Shown: positions 8,604 through 17,715 of the stretch, piece by piece
Layout: the number at the start of each line of letters is the position of its first letter
Position numbering within the stretch: position 1 is the stretch's first letter
Assembly (NCBI RefSeq): GCF_003443675.1
Contig: NZ_CP031963.1
Coordinates: 682,001-746,000, forward strand
Direction of reading: 5' to 3'
Source of the DNA: Aquimarina sp. BL5
Lineage (GTDB): Bacteria > Bacteroidota > Bacteroidia > Flavobacteriales > Flavobacteriaceae
Length of the DNA stretch: 64,000 nt
Made by a program: the position numbers and the translations under genes
The notes under the pieces: generated by a model
Told to the model about the DNA's origin: nothing
The model's input: the letters and a program-made list of their open reading frames with translations, nothing else
Databases searched by the model: none

Positions 8604-10124
8604 ATGAAAACAACATATTTCAAAAATCGGTTAAGAACAAGATACTTACTTGCATTTCTGATGATTGCATCTATTTTTCAGAGTTGTGCAGAACTTGACG
8701 AAGATCCTTCCGTAAGTCAATTAGCTCCTGGAGCCTATTCTAATTTACAGGAATTAAACTTAGGAGTTAACGGTATGTATGCCAGATTGCAAGATGCTAC
8801 TTGGATGACTACTTTTTATGCCCCTGCTTGGGGAGGTGATGATATCACCACTCATTTTGCCAGTAACAAAGCAGAATTTAGAGAATTTGATCAACGATCT
8901 GTCTCCTCCATAAATTCTAGAATTGCCAATAACTATAGAGCTATTTATGTGGTAATCCGAGCTGCAAATACCATTTTGGTCAATTCGGAAGGATTAGAAA
9001 CTCCGGGAGAAGATGATGTAAAGGATAGGCTTTTAGGTGAAGTCTATTTTATAAGAGCTACAATGTTTCATCATTTGGCACGTATTCATGGACGAATTGC
9101 ATTACCGCTTGTACCTGATCCAACAGCACAACTAAGCCGAGCAAGTCAAGAGGAAGTATACAGTCAGATAGAATCAGATTATTTAGAAGCAGAAAGCTTA
9201 TTACCAGAAATATACCCTGGAGTGCAGGCGGGTGCTCCAAGACCCAATAGTGGTTCTGCCAGAGGAATGTTAGCCAGACTTTATCTAGATTGGGCTGGTT
9301 TCCCAGAAAAAGATAATAGTAAATATGCAGATGCAGCTACAAGTGCAAAACAAGTTATGGATAATAATTCAGGACACGGTTTTGAATTGTTAGATGACCT
9401 AGAAGATTTATGGAAATTAGAAAATAGATTTAATAATGAATCTGTTTGGACAATCCCCTATTGCAGAAGTTGCGGTCAGGCAAATCGTAAATTCGGTAAA
9501 CTAGGAAATCCATCAGATCTATCAGGATGGCAAGAAACATTTGCTGAAATCAGATTCTTTGAAGACTTTCCCGAAGGTGCTAGAAAAGAAGCTACCTATA
9601 GAACAGACCACGACTGGGAAAACTTTAATGATCAACCAACACCTGTTTTCAAGAAAATCGCAGGCCCTATTGAAGACAATCTAGCTCCTGATTTCCAAAC
9701 AGATAGAAATGATTTCTTTATAAGATATGCAGAAATACTATTGATCTATGCAGAAGCTTCTGCCCGATCTGGTGCTATTACGCCAGAAGCCTGGGAAGCT
9801 CTTAATATGATCAGGAGACGTGCTGAAGGATTGCCTTATAATACTCCAGATCCAAGTGTCGATGTTACTTCAGGTGATTTAGCAGAATTAGCCTTTATGG
9901 AAAGAAAATGGGAATTTGCAGGAGAATATCTACGTTGGAATGATTTGGTTCGTATGGAACGCGTCGACCAGGCACTTTCTAATAGAGATCCTCAAACATC
10001 CATGAATGCGGATGGTGCGTTATTAACTCAATTTAACCCGATAACCGGTTCTCTGAGCACAGATAATTATTTTTCTCCGCTTCCACAATTAGAAGTAGAT
10101 CGAAATCCTAATTTAGCAAACTAA
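8604..10124 (+). CDS. RagB/SusD family nutrient-uptake lipoprotein
   Basis: A 506-residue surface lipoprotein that caps the adjacent SusC barrel and captures substrate. The signal peptide ends in a lipobox with Cys28 (SIFQSC). The SusD fold is indicated by the N-terminal LNLGVNGMYARL helix, the RATMFHHLARIHGRIALPLV helical repeat and the C-terminal RRRAEGLP, LAFMERKWEFAGEYLRWNDLVRM and FSPLPQLEVDRNPNL motifs. I chose the ATG at 8604, which starts the signal peptide; a longer frame would overlap susC. It forms an operon with susC and probably with the VCBS gene after a short gap containing a hairpin. Confidence 0.95.
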   Translation: MKTTYFKNRLRTRYLLAFLMIASIFQSCAELDEDPSVSQLAPGAYSNLQELNLGVNGMYARLQDATWMTTFYAPAWGGDDITTHFASNKAEFREFDQRSVSSINSRIANNYRAIYVVIRAANTILVNSEGLETPGEDDVKDRLLGEVYFIRATMFHHLARIHGRIALPLVPDPTAQLSRASQEEVYSQIESDYLEAESLLPEIYPGVQAGAPRPNSGSARGMLARLYLDWAGFPEKDNSKYADAATSAKQVMDNNSGHGFELLDDLEDLWKLENRFNNESVWTIPYCRSCGQANRKFGKLGNPSDLSGWQETFAEIRFFEDFPEGARKEATYRTDHDWENFNDQPTPVFKKIAGPIEDNLAPDFQTDRNDFFIRYAEILLIYAEASARSGAITPEAWEALNMIRRRAEGLPYNTPDPSVDVTSGDLAELAFMERKWEFAGEYLRWNDLVRMERVDQALSNRDPQTSMNADGALLTQFNPITGSLSTDNYFSPLPQLEVDRNPNLAN

Positions 10125-10150
10125 CATCTATTTATTAGCCACTTTAAGAG

Positions 10151-10190
10151 CGCAGCAGTAAGGTTTCATCAATTTTACTGTTGTGTTTTT
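10151..10190 (+). terminator. Hairpin with T-run after susD
   Basis: CGCAGCAGTAA pairs, with G-U pairs, with TTACTGTTGTG across a 13-base loop and is followed by TTTTT. It looks like a weak or partial intrinsic terminator and could lower expression of the VCBS gene relative to susCD. Confidence 0.45.
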
Positions 10191-10263
10191 AAAAGAATCC
10201 AAGATTATTGATAAAATAATTCAAAATAAGTAGTAGCATATTATGTAAATAACACACATAAAA

Positions 10264-13200
10264 ATGAACTTATCACATCTCATAAAAACTCTCTTTATAT
10301 ATGGTTTAATTATAATAAACTTTATTTCTTGCTCCAAGTCAAAAAATAATCACGCAGTTTCAGAAAATAGCATGAAAAAAGAGAAGTTATTTACATTACT
10401 TCATCCCGATCATACAGGTATTCATTTTGAAAACAAACTGTTAGAAACAGTTGCTTCTAATTATTATCAGTACATGTATACCTACATTGGCGGGGGCGTC
10501 GCATCTGCTGATTTTAATAATGATGGGTTGATCGACTTGTTTTTTACTTCCAATACCTTTGACAATAAATTGTATCTCAATAAAGGCAATTTTAAGTTTG
10601 AAGACATTACAATAAAAGCAGGAATATCCAAAAGAGAAGGCTTTGATACTGGAGTAACAGTAGCTGATGTAAATAATGATGGTTTTTTAGATATTTATAT
10701 ATCCCGTGGTGGATGGCAAGATGAAGATAATAAGTTTGCCAATATGCTTTATATCAATAATGGTCCTTCAGCAGGTTCAGGAACCCTAACATTTACGGAG
10801 AAAGCAGAGGAATTAGGCTTAGCCGATACCAACAGAACCATACAGGCTACTTTTTTTGATTATGATAATGATAATGATTTAGATGTTTACATTTCGAACA
10901 CTCCAGATGTCACTGACAGAGCAAAAATTGTTAATTTAGAAGCAATTCAGAAAGATCCTAAAACATTAGCACTTAAAGGAAGTGACAGGCTTTATAACAA
11001 TGATGGTACTGGTCATTTTACAGATGTTTCAGAACAATCAGGTTTGATCTTTGATATAGGTTTTGGCCTTAATCCGCAGGTAGGTGATCTTACTAATGAC
11101 GGGTTTCTTGATATTTATGTATGTAATGATTTTAATGTTCCGGATCTTGCATATATTAATAATGGAGATGGTACATTCACAGAGTCTAGAGATACACTAT
11201 TAAAACACATGTCTTTTAATAGTATGGGAAGTGATATTGCCGATATGAATAACGATGGATTATCTGATTTAATGACCTTAGATATGAATCCAGAAGATTA
11301 TGTGCGATCTAAAACTACGATGGCAATGACATCAATTGAAAACTTTGATGCAATGGTTTCTAGTGGATATCACCATCAGTATATGCATAATATGCTACAA
11401 ATCAATAACGGTAATAATACCTTTAGTGAGATTGCTAATATGGCAGGTGTCGCCAATACAGATTGGAGCTGGTCATTAATAGCAGCCGATTTTGATCTGG
11501 ATGGTCATAAAGATATCTACGTCACTAACGGAGTGTATAGAGATGTTATTGATCGCGACAAAAACAATGAAATACTTCAGATGTTAAGAAAAAACCAAAG
11601 AAAACCTACTCCGGAGGATTTCTTGTCCTTTTCAAAAATGTTACCCCAACAAAAACTAACAAATTACTTCTATAAAAATAATGGAGACCTAACATTTGAA
11701 AACACTACTGCTACCTGGAATGACTCCTCTCCTACTTTTTCTAATGGAGCTATTTATGCAGATCTAGATAATGATGGAGATTTGGATATAGTCGTAAATA
11801 ACATAAATGAAAAGGCAACCATTCTAAAAAACAATGCAGTTGAACTCCATAATGATCATTTCCTAAAGGTTTCCCTAAAAGGTCCAGAGAAAAACAAATT
11901 CGGAATTGGTGCGCAAGTAAAAGTGTATCTATCCGACAATAAAATACAATCTCGTCAATTAATAAACACACGAGGATTTTTATCCTCTGTCTCCAATATA
12001 TTACATTTTGGATTTCAGAAAAACGACTCCATACAAAAAGTAGAAATCATCTGGCCAGATCGAAAGACTCAAGAGTTATCAAAAATCAAAGCAAATCAAT
12101 CCATATCTTTTGATTACACCAATGCTTCATATACGGAAAAACATACTTCAAAAGATATCGACAACAATACGATCTTTAATTCAGTTACTTCCTCTTTTCG
12201 TCATACCGAAATTCCGTTTAACGACTATAAACTGCAGGTTTTATTACCTCATAAATTATCACAAACTGGGCCTGCAATTGCCAAGGCAGATATAAATAAT
12301 GATGGTATCGAAGATATCTTTATAGGTGGCGCTCATACGCAAACAGGACAATTACTTATAGGCAATAAAAAAGGAGGATTCAGTCCACAAACTATAACTG
12401 ACTTTAAAAAAGATAAACAAAAAGAAGATATAGCAGCTTGTTTTTTTGATGCTGATCAAGATGGGGATCAAGATTTATATGTGGTTAGTGGTAGTTATGA
12501 ATTTAGTAATAAACCAAAACTACTACAAGACAGATTATATCTTAATAATGGACAAGGAAACTTTTCAAAAGCAGAAAACAAACTACCAGAATTGATCACT
12601 GCGGGATCTGTAGTTACTCCCTGTGATTATGATAGCGATGGAGATATCGATTTATTTGTAGGTGGCAGAGTCATTCCTGGTAAATATCCATATGCACCAA
12701 TAAGCTATTTACTTATTAATACTAATGGAAAATTCTCGATTAACACTACGGAGTTTGCTCCAGAATTAGAAAATATTGGTATGGTTACAGATGCTGTATG
12801 GAAAGACATCAATGGAGATAAACGACCTGACCTAATCGTTACTGGCGAATGGATGGGAATCGAAGTGTTTATCAATAAAAACAATACATTATCTAAAAGT
12901 GACCAATATCAAACCTTATCCGCGACTACCGGTTGGTGGAATACCATTAAAGCTGTAGATGTGGATAATGACGGAGATCAAGATATTATTGCGGGTAATC
13001 TAGGTTTAAATTATAAATTTCATGCTTCAGAAAAAAAGCCCTTTCATATCTATACACGTGATTTTGATTTTAATGGTAACGAAGATATTATACTAGCTAA
13101 ACACTATAAGGACAAACAAGTACCAGTAAGAGGAAAAGTCTGTACGGCACAGCAAATCCCACATTTATCTAAAAAAATCCCTACGTATAGTGAATTTGCG

Positions 13201-13638
13201 AATAGTGACCTTGAAGGTATTCTAGGTAAATCTGTAAAATCTGCACTACATTATCAAGCAACTGAATTCCGTTCCGGAATCTTTTTTAATGATGGAGCAG
13301 GATCCTATACCTTCTCTCCATTTTCTAATGAGATGCAGAAATCTCCCATCAATAGTATACTTTTTGAAGACTTTGATGGAGATCAAAAAAAGGACCTATT
13401 ACTAGCTGGGAACAATTACCAATCCGAAGTAGAAACTACCAGATCTGATGCGGGTATCGGTTTTTTCTTAAAAGGAAATTCGAAAGGAAAATTCTCATAT
13501 ATCCCGAATATAAAATCAGGTTTTTATGCTGATAAAGATGTAAGACATATGATATCTATCAAAACTTCTAATGGAAAACAAGTATGGGTTGTTAATAATA
13601 ATGATCAGGTGGATGTATTTAAGAAAAATAATAAATAA
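10264..13638 (+). CDS. VCBS-repeat, ASPIC/UnbV-domain lipoprotein
   Basis: An 1124-residue surface or periplasmic lipoprotein; the lipobox Cys is residue 23 (NFISCS). It has many FG-GAP/VCBS beta-propeller repeats with calcium-loop motifs such as DFNNDGLIDLFF, DVNNDGFLDIYI, DYDNDNDLDVYI and DLDNDGDLDIVV. Between two sets of repeats, about residues 545-620, lies an ASPIC/UnbV domain (LINTRGFLSSVSNILHFGF, then VEIIWPDRKTQEL). Proteins of this build commonly follow SusCD pairs in Bacteroidota, where their role is unsettled; ligand binding at the surface is my guess. It is 139 bases downstream of susD with a hairpin between them. Confidence 0.9.
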   Translation: MNLSHLIKTLFIYGLIIINFISCSKSKNNHAVSENSMKKEKLFTLLHPDHTGIHFENKLLETVASNYYQYMYTYIGGGVASADFNNDGLIDLFFTSNTFDNKLYLNKGNFKFEDITIKAGISKREGFDTGVTVADVNNDGFLDIYISRGGWQDEDNKFANMLYINNGPSAGSGTLTFTEKAEELGLADTNRTIQATFFDYDNDNDLDVYISNTPDVTDRAKIVNLEAIQKDPKTLALKGSDRLYNNDGTGHFTDVSEQSGLIFDIGFGLNPQVGDLTNDGFLDIYVCNDFNVPDLAYINNGDGTFTESRDTLLKHMSFNSMGSDIADMNNDGLSDLMTLDMNPEDYVRSKTTMAMTSIENFDAMVSSGYHHQYMHNMLQINNGNNTFSEIANMAGVANTDWSWSLIAADFDLDGHKDIYVTNGVYRDVIDRDKNNEILQMLRKNQRKPTPEDFLSFSKMLPQQKLTNYFYKNNGDLTFENTTATWNDSSPTFSNGAIYADLDNDGDLDIVVNNINEKATILKNNAVELHNDHFLKVSLKGPEKNKFGIGAQVKVYLSDNKIQSRQLINTRGFLSSVSNILHFGFQKNDSIQKVEIIWPDRKTQELSKIKANQSISFDYTNASYTEKHTSKDIDNNTIFNSVTSSFRHTEIPFNDYKLQVLLPHKLSQTGPAIAKADINNDGIEDIFIGGAHTQTGQLLIGNKKGGFSPQTITDFKKDKQKEDIAACFFDADQDGDQDLYVVSGSYEFSNKPKLLQDRLYLNNGQGNFSKAENKLPELITAGSVVTPCDYDSDGDIDLFVGGRVIPGKYPYAPISYLLINTNGKFSINTTEFAPELENIGMVTDAVWKDINGDKRPDLIVTGEWMGIEVFINKNNTLSKSDQYQTLSATTGWWNTIKAVDVDNDGDQDIIAGNLGLNYKFHASEKKPFHIYTRDFDFNGNEDIILAKHYKDKQVPVRGKVCTAQQIPHLSKKIPTYSEFANSDLEGILGKSVKSALHYQATEFRSGIFFNDGAGSYTFSPFSNEMQKSPINSILFEDFDGDQKKDLLLAGNNYQSEVETTRSDAGIGFFLKGNSKGKFSYIPNIKSGFYADKDVRHMISIKTSNGKQVWVVNNNDQVDVFKKNNK

Positions 13639-13682
13639 CCTGGGTTAGATTATTGATCTAGTTACATAATTTTTAAAAAAAA

Positions 13683-13813
13683 GAGGCTGTCTGAAAAGTA
13701 TTAGGAATTCTGGATTGTCAGTCTGAGCTTGTCGAAAACATTTTGAAAATCAAGACATTAAAAACTTCGACAGGCTCAGTTTGACAGGAATACGATACTT
13801 TTCAGACAGCCTC
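13683..13813. repeat. Hairpin repeat element with 18-bp perfect terminal inverted repeats
   Basis: GAGGCTGTCTGAAAAGTA (13683-13700) is the exact reverse complement of 13796-13813. Inside, a second pair of arms (GTCTGAGCTTGTCGAA and TTCGACAGGCTCAGTTTGAC) pairs imperfectly, so the whole 131 bases can fold into one long stem. The inner CTTCGACAGGCTCAG sequence belongs to a family of intergenic repeats I recall in many Flavobacteriia. The ends resemble insertion-sequence ends, suggesting a MITE. It lies between convergent genes and may also act as a two-way terminator. I see no clear target-site duplication. Confidence 0.75.
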
Positions 13814-13842
13814 ATTAAAAGTTCTTCTTTATAATTTAATAA

Positions 13843-15528
13843 TTACTTTATTGAAATACGTTCTGTATACACATTGTCTTTTTTATCCCTAAACTGAAGT
13901 ATATAGAGTCCTTGAGAAAAACCAGCAGTCGAAATACTGAAATCCGCACTACTATTTACACTTACTTTTTTCTTAATTCTACCTATCATATCAATAATCA
14001 TTATTTCTCCATTCATTTTTTCTTTAATAGAAAAATTGATATTATTTATTACAGGATTAGGCCAAACCTGGAATACACGATTGGTTTCCAATAAATCCGT
14101 TCTATCCACTGTTTGATAACCCTTTCTTTTAGTCGAAGCAGTAAGGATGCGACTAGTACTTGTTCCTGTTTTAAGACTTACATCATCAAAATAACCATCA
14201 TTCGACCTACCACTATTGCGCTGACTCAATAAAACTACTCTAATCTTACGTGTTCCAAAAGGAGCAAATCTCACATCATTTATTTGTTCCCAATTGCCGC
14301 TATTATTTCTCCAATTACTATCAAAAACTGCTAACACGTTATCGTTATTATCCCTATACTCTACTTTGCTTCTACTTCTATCTTGACCACTATACGATCT
14401 TACAAAACCATTAAACAAGAAGGATTGCTTACCTGCGTCTATATTGTCTGCATATTGTCCCACAGCTATCTCCTGATAAACTTCTCCTGTACTAGAATTA
14501 CCAAACCAAAAGATATAGTTACCACGCTGAGCACTTGGATACCCATTTCGTCCACCCTGAATACTTTTTTGACTACCTGATACTTGAGTCCAGGAACTAA
14601 GATTACTTTGTTCTGCACTACCCTGTAGAAGTAGATTATCACCATAACTCACATCACCATCATTATTATCAGTTTCTGGCAAACTATATGTCACCATGGC
14701 TGCACGATGATCGCTAGTGTAACCACTAAATTGTACTTCTGCTTCATCAGCAACAGGGCCAAATCGTACCGCTTCTGTAGCCGTAATATCATTTCCTCGA
14801 TGGTAAATGATATCGATTCGGTCATACACTTCGTTAGATGATTGATTTGGAGTCCAGGTATTACCAGGCCTTGAAACTTCATTTGGGTATACAGAACGCC
14901 AAGAATCTTTCATATTAATAGCAGTGGCTTGTTTACTGGTAGGCCAAGCTACCTTCATTGCATGTATTCCTGCATTAGCTGCCCGCTGGGTCCAATCTAA
15001 ATGACTTGGTTCATTGAAATCACCAGTAAAAAAAACAGGTGATTCCGAAGGTACCCAGCTTTGGATCGTATTTATAATCCTGCTCATTTCAGAAGAACGT
15101 GTGTTATTAGCTGAACTAATCGCTTGTGATTCTGTTCTAATACTCCCATCTCGAATGTCATAAGGCTGATATGGATAAGACGTTAAATGTGCATTAAAAA
15201 CATAAACCTCTAAGCCATTTGGTAGCGTAATCTGAACACCAGAAGCATTGGTAGACGTAATAGGATAACGAGAAACGACAGCTTCACTACTACTGATATT
15301 ATGATAATAAAATCCTAAAGAGTTCGCTATACTTCGTGCAGCTCCATACGATTCCTGAATACCAATAACATCAGCACCGGAAGATCTGACAACATTCAAT
15401 ACAGAACTGTTGCTCGTCGTAAATAATTTATTAAAGGTCATTACCTTTATACTTGTTTGCGCTTCAATAACGCTAAAGAAACAGCATGCTATTAAGCTGC
15501 ATAACAGGAACTTTTTTTTGTTTTTCAT
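13843..15528 (-). CDS. Secreted endonuclease/exonuclease/phosphatase-family protein with T9SS tail
   Basis: A 561-residue exported protein. After a signal peptide (1-23) comes an EEP domain (about 26-283) with the catalytic set E59 (IGIQE), H114 (FNAHL), D170 and N172 (TGDFNEP) and D272-H273 (TSDHR). Residues about 295-455 look like a beta-sandwich of the carbohydrate-binding type. The last 75 residues (VWPNPVINNINF, then DMIGR and GLYILQF) are a type A T9SS sorting domain, so it is secreted across the outer membrane and probably attached to the surface. The substrate may be nucleic acid, a phospholipid head group or an inositol phosphate. A hairpin lies in its 5' leader. Confidence 0.88.
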   Translation of the reverse strand: MKNKKKFLLCSLIACCFFSVIEAQTSIKVMTFNKLFTTSNSSVLNVVRSSGADVIGIQESYGAARSIANSLGFYYHNISSSEAVVSRYPITSTNASGVQITLPNGLEVYVFNAHLTSYPYQPYDIRDGSIRTESQAISSANNTRSSEMSRIINTIQSWVPSESPVFFTGDFNEPSHLDWTQRAANAGIHAMKVAWPTSKQATAINMKDSWRSVYPNEVSRPGNTWTPNQSSNEVYDRIDIIYHRGNDITATEAVRFGPVADEAEVQFSGYTSDHRAAMVTYSLPETDNNDGDVSYGDNLLLQGSAEQSNLSSWTQVSGSQKSIQGGRNGYPSAQRGNYIFWFGNSSTGEVYQEIAVGQYADNIDAGKQSFLFNGFVRSYSGQDRSRSKVEYRDNNDNVLAVFDSNWRNNSGNWEQINDVRFAPFGTRKIRVVLLSQRNSGRSNDGYFDDVSLKTGTSTSRILTASTKRKGYQTVDRTDLLETNRVFQVWPNPVINNINFSIKEKMNGEIMIIDMIGRIKKKVSVNSSADFSISTAGFSQGLYILQFRDKKDNVYTERISIK

Positions 15529-16122
15529 TTTACTATACTTAGGTTGGTTATAAACATAACAGTGCTTCTGTTATGCGGAAGTGAAATATTTTTTAAAGAT
15601 CGTACCACAGCCATATCGCTAGTAAAATTTCCTGCTTATGCCTTAATAACTAATTCTCTAGAACAAGGAAATCATCTAGGTCATCAACTAAACAACTTCT
15701 GTTTTCTCAGTAACAAATCTACATTGAAGAAAAAATAGATAGAACAAGCATTCAATTAAGAAAAGTTTACACTATAGTTAAACTAACGTTAGAAATTTTC
15801 TACACACATTATTTCTTGACACTTGAAATAATGGCTTTATCCAGAATACAAACATACAGGAACCTACAGAAATTATTTTTGCATTAATCGATAGCACGTA
15901 CTATCAGCTACAAATATTTACCAAAGACAGAAAAGAATATAAACAACAAGTAGTTATTTATACGAATCACATAAAGCAAATGATCTTAGACAACATATTT
16001 CTTTTCTGAGATAATTCCGCTAGTTGTAGAATTCGAATGGATTTACAGCTCTAAATAAAGAAGAGATTATGGAGGCTATTGAAAAATTAAAATGTGTTAT
16101 AAATAGTAAGAAAACATACATT
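15529..16122. other. Gene-poor stretch holding a hairpin, an operator-like site and a MocR relic
   Basis: About 590 bases separate the divergently placed EEP gene from the 3' end of the ureohydrolase gene. It contains a hairpin CATAACAG-TGCTT-CTGTTATG (15555-15575) in the leader of the EEP gene, a TTAAACTAA motif at 15778 like those by the intact MocR gene, and a decayed MocR C-terminus at the far end. The frame of about 60 codons at 15544 looks spurious. Confidence 0.55.
16028..16120 (+). pseudogene. Relic of the C-terminus of a MocR-type regulator
   Basis: From 16039 one frame reads GFTALNKEEIMEAIEKL, closely matching GFAALNEEEIIEVIEKL at the end of the intact MocR protein. At the DNA level the match extends a little upstream: AGAAT is followed by an extra four bases that shift the frame relative to FRIGF. 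The frame is closed by a stop just before and has no stop before entering the ureohydrolase gene on the other strand. The sequence at 15890-16010 (HIKQMILDN) may be a remnant of the winged helix, which would mean a large internal deletion, but that part is weak. Confidence 0.6.
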
Positions 16123-16899
16123 TTACATCATTTTCACCAATATTTCCTTCATCATTTTTGCTGCTAAAAAGGCTGTCATATTTTGAAAATCCCTAGTAGG
16201 ATTATATTCTACAATATCCGCTCCAATAACTTCAGTTTCTATACTTTGTATTAAATCAATCACTTGTCGTGAAGATAATCCTCCAGGTTCATGATGCGAC
16301 ACTCCCGGAGCAAAAGCAGGATCAAACCCATCCATATCCAAAGAAATATATAATGGATTTTCAAATTTTGGTATCAATGACAGATCATATTCATTCATCT
16401 GATGAATCTCTACATTAAATTTTTTTGCTTGAGCTGCTTGATGGGGATTCAATGTTCTAATACCAACTTGTACTAACCTGGCAGCAAATCCGTTTTCCAT
16501 AATTCTTGCAAAAGGACAGGCATGAGAATATGGATCACCTTCATACTCATGATACAGATCTGAATGCGCATCAATCTGTAAAATATCAAATTTCTTGTAT
16601 GTATCCTGATATGCCTTAATAATAGGGAATATAATAGAGTGATCCCCTCCTAACGTAAAAATCTTTTTGTAGGAATCTAAATGTTTTTTTGTGATTTTTT
16701 CAATATCAAAGTACTCCTTTATTTCAAAATCACCTTTATCTACTATACTAGGAGTTTCAATACTAGTTCCATTTTCTGCACACAAATTAAGAGATCCACA
16801 TTGTAAAGTTTCTCTAATAATAGGAGGTGCTAGTTTTGGACCTTTTTGAAATGAAGATTTATCATCAAACTGTATCCCTTGTATAGCAATTTTTTTCAT
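16123..16899 (-). CDS. Ureohydrolase (arginase/agmatinase/formimidoylglutamase family)
   Basis: A 258-residue cytoplasmic manganese hydrolase that removes urea or a related group from a guanidino compound. The full set of metal ligands is present: H87 in GGDHS, D110, H112 and D114 in DAHSDL, and D188 and D190 in SLDMDGFDP. It is shorter than typical arginase and agmatinase (about 300 residues). The substrate (arginine, agmatine, guanidinobutyrate or formimidoylglutamate) cannot be fixed from motifs. The pentapeptide-repeat gene ends up 11 bases before this start on the same strand, so the two are probably cotranscribed. Confidence 0.9.
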   Translation of the reverse strand: MKKIAIQGIQFDDKSSFQKGPKLAPPIIRETLQCGSLNLCAENGTSIETPSIVDKGDFEIKEYFDIEKITKKHLDSYKKIFTLGGDHSIIFPIIKAYQDTYKKFDILQIDAHSDLYHEYEGDPYSHACPFARIMENGFAARLVQVGIRTLNPHQAAQAKKFNVEIHQMNEYDLSLIPKFENPLYISLDMDGFDPAFAPGVSHHEPGGLSSRQVIDLIQSIETEVIGADIVEYNPTRDFQNMTAFLAAKMMKEILVKMM

Positions 16900-16910
16900 C
16901 TTGATTATTT

Positions 16911-17486
16911 CTATTTTAAAACCAAATCATACTTCCTCAATAAACCAATGAGTCCAGCTTCAGAGAACTTAGCTTTCTTTAGCTTATTTCGAGTAGGATC
17001 TATATCAAAATTCACTGCTGTACTAAAGTCTACTTTTTCTGCATTGGTTTGTTCAAAAACAGCATTACTTAAATCACAATTTTCAAAACTGGATCCAGTT
17101 ACTATAGCATCCGTAAAATCGGCTTCAACAAGTTTACAATCAACAAATCTTGTGTTTTTTAGTTGAAACCCATAAAAAGAAGCATAATCAAGTTTACAAC
17201 CTTTAAAAGCTATAGAAAACATAAAGTTATTACAACTACTAAAATCTGCTCCTAATAACTTACAGTTTTCAAAAATACATTCGTCTCTAAACGCTGTTTG
17301 CTTCATCATTACCTTTGTAAAGTTACAATCTGTAAATGTGCATTCTAAAAATGTTATTACAGATATGTCTGCCTCCGTAAAATTACAATTAGTAAAACTA
17401 CAATTATCGTACTCTACATTTGGTAATTTTTGACTGGAAAAGTTTTTATCTTGGAAATTTTCCTCGATGATTGGATGATCGTTCAT
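16911..17486 (-). CDS. Pentapeptide-repeat protein
   Basis: A 191-residue protein built almost entirely of pentapeptide repeats of the A(D/N)LxX type (for example CSFTNCNFTEADISV, ECTFTDCNFT, KLVEADFTDA, NCDLSNAVF), predicted to fold into a right-handed four-sided helix. Similar length and repeat content occur in Qnr/MfpA proteins that mimic DNA and shield gyrase, but many pentapeptide proteins have other or unknown roles, so resistance should not be assumed. It lacks a signal peptide and is therefore cytoplasmic. It lies directly upstream of the ureohydrolase gene. Confidence 0.85.
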   Translation of the reverse strand: MNDHPIIEENFQDKNFSSQKLPNVEYDNCSFTNCNFTEADISVITFLECTFTDCNFTKVMMKQTAFRDECIFENCKLLGADFSSCNNFMFSIAFKGCKLDYASFYGFQLKNTRFVDCKLVEADFTDAIVTGSSFENCDLSNAVFEQTNAEKVDFSTAVNFDIDPTRNKLKKAKFSEAGLIGLLRKYDLVLK

Positions 17487-17673
17487 GTATTATTATTGTA
17501 AGTTTAAATTTAAATAATTACTTTCAATGTAAAAGACTCTTTCTACTATTTTTATAAGCTTTACCAATTAATTTGAAGCCTCTTTCTAACTTATATGATA
17601 AAACTTTTAAACCAATCGATATCATTAAGATCATATTAAGATAAAATTCAAAAGAGGTTAACTTTTAACAATG

Positions 17674-17681
17674 TACATTTG
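17674..17681 (+). promoter_or_regulatory. -7 element for the tamB-tamL operon
   Basis: TACATTTG matches TAnnTTTG and lies 34 bases before the GTG start of tamB, a normal distance for a short leader. Confidence 0.45.
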
Positions 17682-17715
17682 TCCTGAAACACACAAACAA
17701 TAGTATACTTTTCCT

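Noticed and set aside
13683..13813. Intact insertion sequence
   Set aside because: The element is only 131 bases and encodes nothing; at most it is a non-autonomous derivative.
15544..15738. Open frame of 64 codons on the + strand
   Set aside because: It starts inside the leader hairpin of the EEP gene, lacks a recognisable domain and has no promoter-like element.
16911..17486. Calling the pentapeptide-repeat protein a quinolone-resistance (Qnr) gene
   Set aside because: The repeats are general; no gyrase-specific feature can be seen, and such proteins are common in environmental bacteria without that role.
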